DNA of 64,000 nucleotides from Stratiolaelaps scimitus. Its lineage: Eukaryota > Arthropoda > Arachnida > Mesostigmata > Laelapidae. Of this stretch, positions 40,801 to 52,200 are shown one piece after another. The notes beneath the pieces are model-generated. The model worked only from the letters and a program-made list of their open reading frames with translations. It was not told the origin of the DNA and searched no databases. Each line of letters starts with the position of its first letter. The first letter of the stretch is position 1. The translations under genes and the position numbers were made by a program. The stretch is from assembly GCA_019614645.1 (NCBI GenBank), contig JABWDB010000003.1, positions 23,831,001 to 23,895,000 on the forward strand. Direction: 5' to 3'.

Positions 40801-41892
40801 TTGTCTAAAGAACTTCTCGGGCAACAGGGAGATCCGAGGCATGATTCCCCGCTTGCGTATTTCCGAGTCAATATCCTCAAAATATGGTCATATTCATGTC
40901 CTATTGTTCTTGCCAACCACAAAACCGCCGATCTTGCCACACCACAATTTGTTTTTCTTGTTTATTGTCAGTTTCACAAGAGATGAGGAGATACCATCGA
41001 ACGGTAACCCACTTTTCAAGCGTTTGCTGAGAACTCTGGCGGGAATCTGCGAGAAAGATGACATAAATGTCAATTGGTCGAAATACGTACACCATATTCG
41101 AGTACGGTTTGATTATGCTATGTGCGTGTTATTGAGGATTCGTCAAAAACTTAAGGCGGAGAAAGGGACGGAGGCCAATATTTCAAATGTTCCTATTCAA
41201 TAAATGTGGCTTGTACGTCATGGTACCACAAGAGTGCGATTCACATAATATTTATGTTGAACATGCGGCATATCGACTAATGTCTGATGTGTAACTGCTG
41301 CCCGACCAACGAATTGAGTATAAGTAATGCGACACATTATCTATGACGCTATACGCTTATACCAGTATATTCCTACGCATTAGACAATCGAAATACATTT
41401 AATAATAGAGAATTTTGTGTGAACTATGTAGCTGGTAAATGAATTTCAATACATTGCTAAGGTTTGAAACGCACTCGCATCGTGGCGTTGCAGTACAGTG
41501 GTCCAAAATACTTTTTCGGCAGCTAAGGGGTCCCAGGGGTTCAAGTCCGCGGCTGCACACAAGCATACGTTTGGGTTGATATACTCAGAATCGGTCGTAT
41601 TTATTTCAAAGTGGTATTAAATTAGAAGTACTGGACCCGTCTGGTTGACATAGTACCTGTGTGGCAATGTCAATCTCCAAGCTTACTCCATTCACCAAGC
41701 TAGTCTTGTTATAAGGTAAGGTAAGGCTTTATTGATTTATTAAAGAAACTGCATAGAATGTTATATAACATAATATTTATATTATCTATTATATAACATT
41801 CATCAAACCCTCTAGAGGTTTATTATCCGTTTAACGTCATAACTAACCTTAGCGTTTCCTTTAGTTCGCGGAGCTTGTTGTTTCTTGCCCAT
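26953..41892 (-). CDS. LTN1: E3 ubiquitin-protein ligase listerin, 33 exons, complete
   Basis: Listerin binds stalled 60S ribosomal subunits and ubiquitinates the trapped nascent chain in ribosome-associated quality control. I joined these exons, 5' to 3': 41892-41848, 40219-40117, 39984-39800, 39536-39306, 38963-38775, 38637-38461, 38224-38025, 37825-37651, 37347-37158, 36783-36647, 36406-36140, 35903-35748, 35639-35556, 35455-35257, 35073-34904, 34564-34275, 34083-33967, 33854-33769, 33643-33534, 33364-33320, 33192-32998, 32579-32461, 32156-32049, 31723-31365, 30930-30729, 30391-30262, 29803-29648, 29428-29305, 29033-28927, 28650-28422, 27983-27870, 27432-27299, 27012-26953. Phases agree throughout and total 5193 nt (1730 residues), near the 1766 of human LTN1. 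The start MGKKQQAPRTKGNAK matches the conserved listerin N-terminus. A conserved N-terminal repeat block follows (DEDFRLTIKKLWKKDAITRL, then DRRVREATFSAHRKL), then a long helical-repeat middle (WDFVLLTLTSMVETF), a RWD-like segment and a C-terminal RING. Two junctions are weak (exons 13 and 20). Confidence 0.93.
28785..28819. repeat. (TA)n microsatellite in LTN1 intron
   Basis: TA run in the intron between LTN1 exons 29 and 30. Confidence 0.9.
31017..31045. repeat. (TA)n microsatellite in LTN1 intron
   Basis: TA run in the intron between LTN1 exons 24 and 25. Confidence 0.9.
41478..41560 (+). repeat. tRNA-like element in LTN1 intron 1
   Basis: A B-box-like sequence GGGTTCAAGTCC (41537-41548) lies about 35-55 bases after an A-box-like stretch (GTGGCG...CAGTGG, 41482-41501). 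The cloverleaf is not clean, so this is probably a SINE head or tRNA relic. It sits inside the first, 1.6-kb intron of LTN1. Confidence 0.35.
41756..41801. repeat. long AT-rich hairpin in LTN1 intron 1
   Basis: The outer arms GAATGTTATATAA and TTATATAACATTC are perfect 13-base complements. They enclose a second palindrome (ATAATAT-TT-ATATTAT), giving a nearly continuous stem of about 20 bp. It lies just downstream of exon 1 in the direction of LTN1 transcription. Confidence 0.8.
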
Positions 41893-42792
41893 CTTGACAC
41901 GGACTTTCAAGACGTTGTTATTAGAAAATCAAACTAACTTGCAGATCACTAATCGCTAATAATAACTCCAAAGCGTATGCACAATATCTGCAGTACGAAA
42001 CACTCTGCTTGAGCTCAAAATCCGTCCGAGGTGTGTGCCAGCTCGTCAGGTGTACATTGGTTAACAGAGTGGCAGATATCGAACGTGGTCAGCTGTGTTT
42101 AGGTTTAGCGCCGTAGTGGTGAAACCCTGTGTGCCGACCGAATCGAACGGCCTGTGAGGAGTGCTGGTCGTCACTAACAGAGGAGCGCTCGCTTTACACC
42201 TTGGGGCGAGGGTTCGAGGTTTCGAAAGCATGCTCGTACTTGGGGGCAAGCGGTCAACCAATTAATTGTTTTCTTTCCCCCTCTCTCTCAAACCCGTTGA
42301 AATCGCGGAACAAATGACAAACATATGAATTTAATCGGCTGTCGAATTCGCTATGTCCAGACGAGTGTCATGGACGGACGACATCGCCGTTGTGAACACA
42401 TGAGGCAAATCATCAACAAAGCACAACCCGTGCACTATTGGGTAGCATTTTGCCACAGGCCATATCGCGTCGACAGAATCAAATTCCCCAAGAATACAAC
42501 AGCAGTCATACGGCTAGTTCAGTGACCAACAAAAAAACACCAACAACCCCTTTGCTCTCATTATCGGTTCGAATTTCCGCGCGCAATGAGAAAGGCCCCA
42601 ACGCCTGCCGACACAGAGAGAGGGCTTCGCGTTCGTAAACAAACTCTGTAGATTTTGTACAAATTATTTGTGGATCATCATGAAGGTGTTTGCTAAACTT
42701 GTGCTATTTAATCATGTGTAACCGATGAGCGCTGCGCTACGAACGTGCGCGGTGATTTTGTGATTCCGACACAGGCCGACAAGTGGCGACAG
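41893..42792. promoter_or_regulatory. putative shared promoter region between divergent genes
   Basis: LTN1 starts leftwards at 41892. The next gene to the right is on the plus strand, with its first coding exon at 45916-46154. A good donor (CGACAG|GTGAGA, exon end 42792) closes a GC-richer stretch from about 42550 that could be the non-coding first exon of that gene. No TATA box is clearly positioned. The arrangement is inferred from gene orientation and one splice signal only. Confidence 0.3.
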
Positions 42793-45700
42793 GTGAGAAA
42801 AAGGCCTTCTCGGACATCTAGCTGTCTTGTATCATAGGTCTAAAATGTGTAGACCAAATAATCTTGTCGCGCTCCTCTCTACCGAGCGAGCGAAGCCAAA
42901 TCGAGAGGGGGGGGGAGTAGAAGATTCTTCAGCTTATAGCCGCCTATGCTGTGCGCAGGCAAAAGAGCTAGAGACGACTCCGTTTGGATCCTGTCACGAT
43001 CGCGACGGCGAAGACAGGTCCTGCAGAGCTGTTGATGAAAAAGGGGTTGCTTGCCTAGCGAAACGACGAGTAGTCATGCGTCCTTGTAAGGAAATCGCTA
43101 TCATCGGCGATTGGGGGCTTTCGCGCCAAGTGTGGTTACACTTCTTTGTGTCTCTGTCTATGATTACTATGGAATGCTGTGTTCTGTTATTGGGCGGTCG
43201 TGGAGCGGTGCGGGGAGGAGAGGTCGTATAGAGTAATGTGCAGCGCTCACTGGTTGACAGATGCAGCGGTTACGGAAATGCGCCGAAACTCGACTCCGAG
43301 GGGTCAGCCACACTTTGTTCGCGCCGCATGATTGATATAGGGGTGCCTTGTATGCACGAATTGATTAAGCGGCGGCGGCGGGGGGGTGTATGAGTTATTG
43401 TTGTGAAGTGTGTGTGTGTGTATGATTGCTCGTTTGGGAGAGATAGAAAAATTGAGATATACAGTAGAATTTGGTTTGCGGTTTGCCGACGTCGAACCAT
43501 GTTGCGCATTCGAATTTGTTGCGACAATTGGAAATGACTAATATTATATATTGACTGTCAGTAATTCGTAGTTTGCTGTGGAGTTCAATGTAGGCGAATG
43601 AAAAATGTGACTTTTTTTTTATAGCAACCATATAGAGGACAAATCGTGAGCGAAAATTCACTTCAGTCAAATGCGTCCGAGACCAAAAAGCGACAATTCT
43701 TGAAATCTATTGAAGAGTCAATAATTAAACCGAATTTGATAGGCTGCGCTACGTATTAGTAGTGTATGAGAGAAAAATATAGCGGTATAAATTATCCCAA
43801 ATAGTGTAGCATGGAGGTCACGAGAATCGGCCTATAATAATTGAATCAGCTAAACAGCGTCGACTCATTTTTAATCTAATTGAAACTTTTTTCTTGTCTT
43901 GAGAGAAATAGGTGTCGTTTGGACATGTATCTATGATTTGTGCAATTTGACCTCACTTACGAGATTCCATAATATCACAATGACGATAGTAAATTGACTG
44001 AATATTTTCAGATAATTATGTTCGCATAAGCTAATATGTGTATTGACATATTACCAGAGCCTAATAAGCAGATTTGAATTAAACGGCTCTATTCGATTGC
44101 CTCATTATTTTTTTTGGTTGTATCTTCATAAAATTGCTTTGGTTTGGAAATGCGGATAATAATGGTTGTCTGCTAAGCGAGAAACAAAAATTCTGGGGTT
44201 TCATTCCTCTACGCGGGGCCTGTAGTCATCGACAGTCGTAGGTCGACATTTCCCGTTAGTTTTGTCTATAATATGTAGCGTACAGAACTCAGGAGCCGAT
44301 GAACTCCTCAAGGGAGAGCCGTCACCGTCTGTTCGAACAGCTGTGTTGACGCTAAATAGCTCCGGACGTCCGGGTCGCGTTGTTTGATCCGAACGTCGTT
44401 GTTCGCTGAACTCCAAATCCTATACGGCACATAGGAAGTATCGAATACATATTCTATATCGAACAAAAACAACTAGAACTTGGAATTTTTTAATATATAT
44501 CAGAGACGCTCTCCTCTGTTATTTCAGCGCTGTCGGAGCTACCTGAACGGCAGTATAGTTTCTTGGCGTTGCCATGCGTAACTTCGTTATCGTTAGCTTT
44601 CTAAAGCAAATCAATGTTTGCAAAATGTACCTCCATTATTTGAGATTTTGCTGAAGTTGTCAAAAACGAAAGGAAGCGACTCGAGAAATTGGGTTGCATT
44701 GATTTTTTCGTTTTTTACACTGAAATCTAAAATAAAAATGTGGTTAACGTCCATAGCAAGTCTGATAATTGACTTTGAGACCAAATCTGCTGGAGACCGG
44801 CGCTGTCACTGGGGATGGCCTTTTGCCGGTTCGAGGCCATTTGCTTTCCTGGCCCCTCTCAGATGTCGGTACAAACTCGCTCAAGACACGTCGACCGCAA
44901 CGGTGTGCGTCACCGAGACTTTCGAGACCCACATAAATATACGCAATATGTGGATTGCATTTGGAATATTCCAGACGTGTTTCCATCTTCTTTTGTGTTA
45001 ATTAGTGGGGACCCGATTTTACATATTTTTGTCACGTTCAGAGTTTTCATTACGACATCATAACGTGCGATGCGGCCATTCCTGAATCAGCCGACAAGTA
45101 GGTTATAGCGCAACCTCTGCTCTGCTCAAAGCTGCACCAATTGACGCTGATTGTCAACACTGAATGATGCTTCAGCTTCTATACTCATGTCTGTTCTAAG
45201 ATACTGAACCAGCCTTAAGCTTCATGCAAACCAAAGACTCAAGTGTCAACTGGTCAAGTTTTATCTGGCTATGACGCGTGGTTCAAAGGTTATCAAAGTT
45301 CTCCCATGCACGAGACAGCTCAGAACGACGTAAATTCGACTTCCCTCGGTCAATTCATAGCAACAGCAAATTGTTCACTGCCATACGGTCGTGCTTTGAA
45401 GATATTAGAGCAGGAAATAAGCTTTTTTTTCAATTGGGTGTCTAGATCAATGAATTGGGCAAATTATTGCGCGTTTCCTCCAGGTGGTTTCGAGTACGAG
45501 CAAAGTTGACAGCAATTCTTTGTGAGGAATCTTTTTTAGATTCGGGGCAAAGTACAGGAAAAGTGATTCGACTTGGACTTGACGATCTGACAAGCGACTT
45601 GATAAAAAAATATTCGATCTCTCAAGCCAAGTTTCTCAATTGGCACACACAACTATCATCGTTATATATTCGTACATGATTATTACTATTATCATGCACG

Positions 45701-45915
45701 TGTAATTATCACGAGTAATGGAGAGTCATTTCTCTCTGTCTCTCTCTCATGAAAGAGCAGATTGAATCGGGATTCGTATCATGTGATCTCATCTAGAATT
45801 TACCTGAAAAATGTTGTCGCAGTTTTGGCGCGCAGACATGGGACGCATGCGAATGTGCTTTTGACGACCTTTTATATTGGGCTTATGCTTCATGACTGCC
45901 TTATGGTTATTACAG
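42793..45915. other. putative long first intron of the zinc-finger gene, otherwise no clear gene
   Basis: Contents include G-runs (42907-42916), CGG repeats (43370-43385), a (TG)n stretch near 43408-43421 and AT-rich DNA. A plus-strand frame at 42827-43231 stays open for 134 codons, but it starts without ATG and shows no motif. One possible minus-strand terminal exon at 44201-44419 is listed separately. Confidence 0.4.
44201..44419 (-). CDS. possible terminal exon of an unknown minus-strand gene
   Basis: On the minus strand an AG acceptor (tatag) ending just above 44419 opens a 72-codon frame that ends in TGA at 44201-44203. The peptide is hydrophilic, with Arg/Ser/Thr-rich segments (EQRRSDQTTRPGRPELFSV), typical of a disordered C-terminus. 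No partner exon was proven. A minus frame at 44744-44986 ending near a GTCTCC donor is a weak candidate. It would lie within the presumed first intron of the plus-strand zinc-finger gene. Confidence 0.3.
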   Translation of the reverse strand, partial: DLEFSEQRRSDQTTRPGRPELFSVNTAVRTDGDGSPLRSSSAPEFCTLHIIDKTNGKCRPTTVDDYRPRVEE

Positions 45916-45940
45916 GGCTGGCTACGGTAGCTGACGCGCA

Positions 45941-46173
45941 ATGTCGTTCTTCTACCCCGTTGAAGACGGTGAAGCCGCGGCTGTCGAGGGGCCTGGAGCA
46001 TCTCAACCGCAGCCAGGTTCAGGTGCTCGAATGTGCTGCGATGTGTTTGGTCCATACGAACTTCGAGCACCTCCCCTCACACAGCATCACCCACCAAGAG
46101 ATGATCTCCGCGACCTTGATCGGGATCGATGGATTCCCCAGATCGACCCAACAGGTACGGTATTGAGTCTAAT

Positions 46174-46225
<52 letters not shown>

Positions 46226-49200
46226 AAAGGTTGTATGAGAAAATAGGTAATCGACTTGTGGTGTGTCTTGAAATGACTACCTACGCCAGATGATGCTCGA
46301 ACAAGCTTAATTCGATTCGTCGCTATATCGGTTATCTGTCATAGATGCTTTCATTTAGTTATACTAGGCAGATGTGTTCCATCAATATATAATAGAAAAC
46401 AATCTTCTAAAGAGCAGCCAACTCTTCATCTATAGCTCCAGTATGCCCTATGCTGTTATAATATTTCACCCCTCCCGTAACCGTAAACTGTCTATATGAT
46501 TTTTCCTACTTAGCCGCTCGATTTCGTTCCGCCTCATTGACAGGTTTAGACGAGCGGCTGGGACATCGAAGACGCGATGACCAGCAGCAGCAACCGCCAG
46601 ATCCCCAGCAACATCCAGAACATCCGCAACAGCATCAACAACAGCAGCAGCAACAGCAGCAACCTGGACCGATTGGAGGAATGCCACCTGACGCTCAACA
46701 TCATGAAGATCCGGGTCCCGTAGTTGAACGAGGAGTTGGCCCATTTCTCATGAGGTATCGTAAACAGGTGAGAACCGAGTCCGTCTGCGACTGCCACTCG
46801 AGAATAAATATATATACACCTATAATTTTTCAATTTATTTTCACATTTGCTTTCTCTTCCAATCAAAAATATCGATCGCTAGATAATATTGGGTGTATTT
46901 CTACGAGTATGACCTTGACATATCGTTCAGCCATATAACATGAGCTCTGTTAAATCCTGTCTGTTTCGTGTTTGTTAGGTGGGACCTCATCGGCTTTACT
47001 CGTGTCGGTTCGCTCGAGTCAAAGGGGCACGCTGTCACGCCTACGCGATCCTTACACACGACGGTGGTTTTGTTAGAAGGTACTTTAGCTAGAAACGGCA
47101 TAGCAGAACAATATTTTGAAATTTTGCTTCTTTTTTTAATTAATACATCCCCGTTGTGAAATAGTGCTCGCTAACGATGTCCACATAAGTTACTTAGATA
47201 ATCACCCTGGTCTAACATGTACATATTGTGCCTAAACCCTTTCAGATGTCTATTATTTGATAATCCCAGCGGAAAACAAGGGATATAGAACGAGCATGTT
47301 GGTTAAAAATATATTCCGTCCGTTTTACAACCCTGTAATTATTTCCTATCGAACAGAAAACACGCGCACAATCATCGGCCGGAACCAACGCTGCCGATTC
47401 CTTTGGACCGAGGACTCCGTCTGCCACCGCCGCCGACGTTTGAAGAGGCATCGGCCGTCCTCCTAACGGGAAATATGCGAGCTCTACCTCGACCTCCTGA
47501 GGAGTTTGCCACCTCGATGCCTGTCTGGAACACCGATCGAACAGAACTAGTCGAGTAAGTTGAGCATGATCCCGATTCATGATAATACCATTGCCAATAG
47601 TAGAGACAACCCTACAAACAAGGATCCGAGCATCCAGGAAAGGTTAGCTCTTCGTTGTATGTCGATCCCGGTGGCCTGGTGGTGCATTCGGGTGCGCATT
47701 GAAATCGGAGGAGACACCTAGGTGCACGGGTTCGGTTCGCCCCGTTGTATATTTGTATCTAGGGGTCCGTCTTATGAAGCAATGATAAAGCAGTTGTACC
47801 GTGGACGTTAAATGTTGGCTGCGAGTCAGCCCGAACAATGTGTATGTAGAGTATTGTCCAGTCGAATATCAATATGGATGTATTGGTCTTTTTCAGAACG
47901 GAGATTACTGAAGAGAACTGCCAGAAGCTCGCCAAAAAAGCAACCATGGAGGTAATGGATGGGAAAAAAGGTAAGAGCCCCTTTTTGGCGCGAGTGTAGT
48001 AGGCGAGCTAAGCTAGGTTAACAGTGTCTCTTATATATTTAGTCCTATCGTAAAAAGCCTCTGCATTCGCCGAATGTACAAGCTTTGGCCCATTACCGAG
48101 AGGACCGGATACTATATCATGCAGTTACTATGTCTTGATATTGAGCGTGACTATGCAATCTCTGCCCTAGGATTCCAAGCTCAGTGGACGAGAGACTCAA
48201 ACCTCTGGCAGAGGAGATCATACAATACAACAAATATAAATTATTTATAATAATAACATGTAAAAGGTAATGGACATTAATGTTAAGCTGAAAAGATAAC
48301 GACCCTTTGTCTATCCTTACAACAGTATATCACTGCCCAGTACCAGAGTGCACCTACACCTTTGCAACGCTAACTAACGTGTACGGCCATATGAGGCTTC
48401 ACGTCCGGGGACATCGTATTCGGAACTCTGGAAAGGCCCCAGAGAAGCTCTGCCCGCTGTGTCGACAAGAGCAGGGTGATCACGCCCGACTCGTCCGCCA
48501 CATCGTTGATGATCATGGCCAACGACTTGAGTGCACGGAGTAAGCAGCATTCCCTAGCTACGTGTTGTTGCCCCTTTGAAAGAAAGCATCAGACTACTTC
48601 AGAGGTGGTGTAGTCATTGTTAGACACAAAACAATAGCGCATTATATATCGATAATATGTATTGTAATATTTTTTCACCATAGAACGCCTCCCAAGAACC
48701 TGTTCTTTATAAGTCACTTAGATGACGGTGCTCTCCTGCTTGTAGGAGCAGCCTCTCTCTTTCTTTCTGTATTTCTGTAAGATTTTAATCTTCGTGCGTC
48801 CTTTTCCAGACACGAGTTTGAGAACGTGGCTGCGTTCAAACGATGGAAAAAGTTGACAGAAGAACAAGATCTGTCTACGTTCATCATTGGCAAACCTCAG
48901 TGGAGACAACTAGCTGGTCAATACAGCTGCCTGAGAAGTGGACGCATCGCTGGAGAGGCAGCTGATTGGGCAGCGAGGCGAAAATTGGGAGTTGAATGCC
49001 CAGCGGCGATGGTCGTGACCAAGGCAGCTCACAGTGAACGCATTCTCGTAACCTACTGGAGGACACACATTGGCCATAAACCCAGCTTGCTAGATTTCGG
49101 GTTGGTTCTTGTCACAGCAAACTAAACACAACTTCTTAAGGATTCTGTGGACTACGCCGGTTGACATAGCGTTTCTATTTGTTGCAGTTTATCAGTTGAA

Positions 49201-52200
49201 ACACAAATGTGGATCAAGGATCTCGTCGAGCGCGGCTATAAAAGACGAGCGATCATCTTAGAGGGGGCCAAACGCTATTTTGGTCAGAACCTAAGTCGAG
49301 TGCACTGCCTCGATAACAATCTGTTCCAGATCGTGTTCAAGAAATACGGTGTTGACGACAAAAATGGAAGCATTGATGTGCCTGTGAGTAGTTTCACCAC
49401 TGAATATGGATTAAGTTGAATATTATCAATGCGTTTGTTGAAACGCAATCGATCGAGCGATTACTTGAATGTATTTCAATATTGCAAGTATTAACAAGTA
49501 GGTTGCATAATAGATTGCCGAAATCGACGAGGCCGTAACACTGTCGGAGTCGAGAGATAGCAATAGTTGCGAGTGTCGATCGTGAGGGAAAATTTTCATA
49601 TGTTTGGTCACGGATAACTGTGTTATACTTGTCCTTGTACTTTTCTAACGAAGCTCACCCATCCTAATGTCGCCTATGGTTAATTCTATTGTGTAAAAAC
49701 AGGTGAAAGTCAGTGACAACATAAATTATCTTCGTGTGTTCCTTGCGCGAAACATTCACGATCATCTGGCGGAGCGAGCATTGGGAGGGGCTGATGTCGA
49801 CGGAAAAATCTATGAAGAGAAAGCCAAAATTGACCCACACGATACAATCAAGGTTTGATATATATATATATATATATATATTACTACTCATATTTATTTT
49901 TGTATTTTTACGAACAAAACAGTTAATCTTGAAATTTAGAAAATTTTCCTGCGACAGTGCTACGTTTCTTTCACTCGGTAGTATTTGTGGATATCGACTG
50001 ATGGTGTATGTTCCATTAGTGGAGAAGGTAAATAAATCTCGGTTAATTTCTTCATTAGCCGGGAGAGGTGCGCGTGGTACTACACAAACCCTCCGGTCAC
50101 TATCATCTGGACGGCTTGAACAATCAGAAGGTGTGCAAGAAGGAGAATATCACAACCGTTGTCTTTGCCAGAAGGTCGCCACACGTGACGTGTGAACGAC
50201 GGTGCGATGAATGCGGAGTTTGCGTTCACAGGTACGTTCCTAATGTATTATTCCCTTTATGGGGAATAATATTCAAATATTCTAGGTAAGGCAGATTTAT
50301 TTGTTATCTTTTTGTGTTTCATCATTTCTGCCATCTCAAAAAATGAACAAGGTATATACGTTTATACTGTCATATGTTTGCTATTATATTTTAATGGTTG
50401 CTCAGTGACGTTTTATATAATATAAACCCCATAACAATCTTTGAGCTGACTTTTAGCTGTTCCACTTCATGTGACAGGCCTCGGCTCTGAACCTTTAAGT
50501 ATTACTACGAGGACATATCGGGGCCACCTCTACTTTAGTTTTCAACCGTGTCGTACCTGGCAATCGTCCACTGATAAAAAGAATCACGATAAAGAAATCC
50601 AAAGAATTTCCGCATCTGACAGGATTTGAACCCAAGCCATATGTCCCTACTGTGTGGCAAGGCAAGACGCCCACCACTAGACCATCTACAGGACACCGAT
50701 CCCCCATAAAATCACCAATATCGCCCAAGGTGTATAGCGGACTGCAACTTTCTACTGTGCATAAGCATAAAAACCAGTTTTGCTTTCTGTTCAACTCATA
50801 GCTTGCAATGATAATTGAACCTCGAATGTAATGTAGGTAAGTGACGACAGCCAAATACGATATGTATGATAAGGCTTACCGAAGGGTGAACCTTTACACG
50901 GTTGTGATTTGCTCGCTGTGTCTCGTTGTCTGCAGATACGGTTGCACGTGTCGCACGTACATGTATATGGATCGTATGTGTCCTCACATACACGTCGTAG
51001 CTGGTAAGCAAGGAAATCCAGGCCCCGAATGGGTGGAGGAGAATCTCGGCGAAGACACCGTTGGACTTCCCGAGTGTTTGCGTAGGTTACATCGCCTTAA
51101 CTACCGGGAGCGTATGGTAACGCTGCAGCCACTCATCGACGAGTTTGTTGATCTATTAAAGGTGAGTCTGCCATAGGCGCACAGTTCGCTAAACGACATC
51201 CAATGCAGCTAGCTACAAATAGGTATATAGCCGTTCATTGACTGAATGGCCTTCGTTCAGGAAAACAGCGTTTCTAACACGGTGATGACGGTGTCGATCA
51301 CCAGGGCGACCACAATGTCGATCTCGATCAGCTGGAAAATGTTCTGAGGTCGGGCCTTGAGGTGATGCGTTCTTCGAAGTCGTCACTACAATCCACGCGT
51401 GATGACGAGGCGCGTCGATGTAAGGCATTAGAGGTTAAAAAGATGCGCAAGAGTTGCCGAAAAGGAGAGGTCGACTTCGAAGTGATCATTTCACCCGGAA
51501 AGGTTAGAAAGACAGTATTCGTCGTTAATGACTAATCAACTATCGGTTTTGATCAGGAGTTGGCAGGCATGAGAAAACGCACGGCTATTAATAATAATAA
51601 TAATAATAATAACAACAACAACAACCCTTTATTCAAAGGTGTATTACAGAATAGGGTTGGACAATCGATTTACTCACGAATGAAATCATATTAGACTCTG
51701 ACAATAATCAAGTACCTCACCTCTAGCCGTATGCTGTGAGCTGATTTGCTTTATGTTACTTAACTACGGCGTCGGTGCCATGCAGCTTGTGCTGCGCTCG
51801 TATGAACAGATGAAATGAACAAGGCGAATGTTTTTACTTCGTAGGAAGCCGAGTTGCGCGAACGACAAATGGAAGAGAGCCAAGCAGGGAAAGTTCCCTC
51901 ACCGATGGGGGTGTTCGTGCCTATGGCCTTCCACGTGAAGCGGGAGCCAATTGTTGAAGAGGTGAGTGGCGACGATATTAAGCCTACAATAAACGCCGAA
52001 GTCAAAACGGAAGCAATGGAAGAGGAAGGCTCTGAAGGTGGGACGCGTGGCGTGAAGCGTCGTCTCACTGAAGAGCTACAGGCCACGCCGGACACGACGT
52101 GGCAATTCGGTGAGCTAATTCTACCCGATGGCACAAAGCAGAGCGGCTATGTTGCCAAGGTGAACCGACCGCCTGCGGGCTCCGATGTGGTCACACTCCA

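Noticed and set aside
42130..42230. tRNA-like segment with GGGTTCGAGGTTTC
   Set aside because: The B-box spacing and sequence are poor and no A box pairs with it.
42827..43231. 134-codon plus-strand frame near the putative first exon of the zinc-finger gene
   Set aside because: It has no ATG start and no motif, and it lies just after a good donor site, so it is more likely intronic.
51245..51304. Upstream acceptor (TTCGTTCAG at 51260) for the penultimate exon of the zinc-finger gene
   Set aside because: Using it at the required phase runs into a stop. The CACCAG acceptor at 51304 keeps the frame open.
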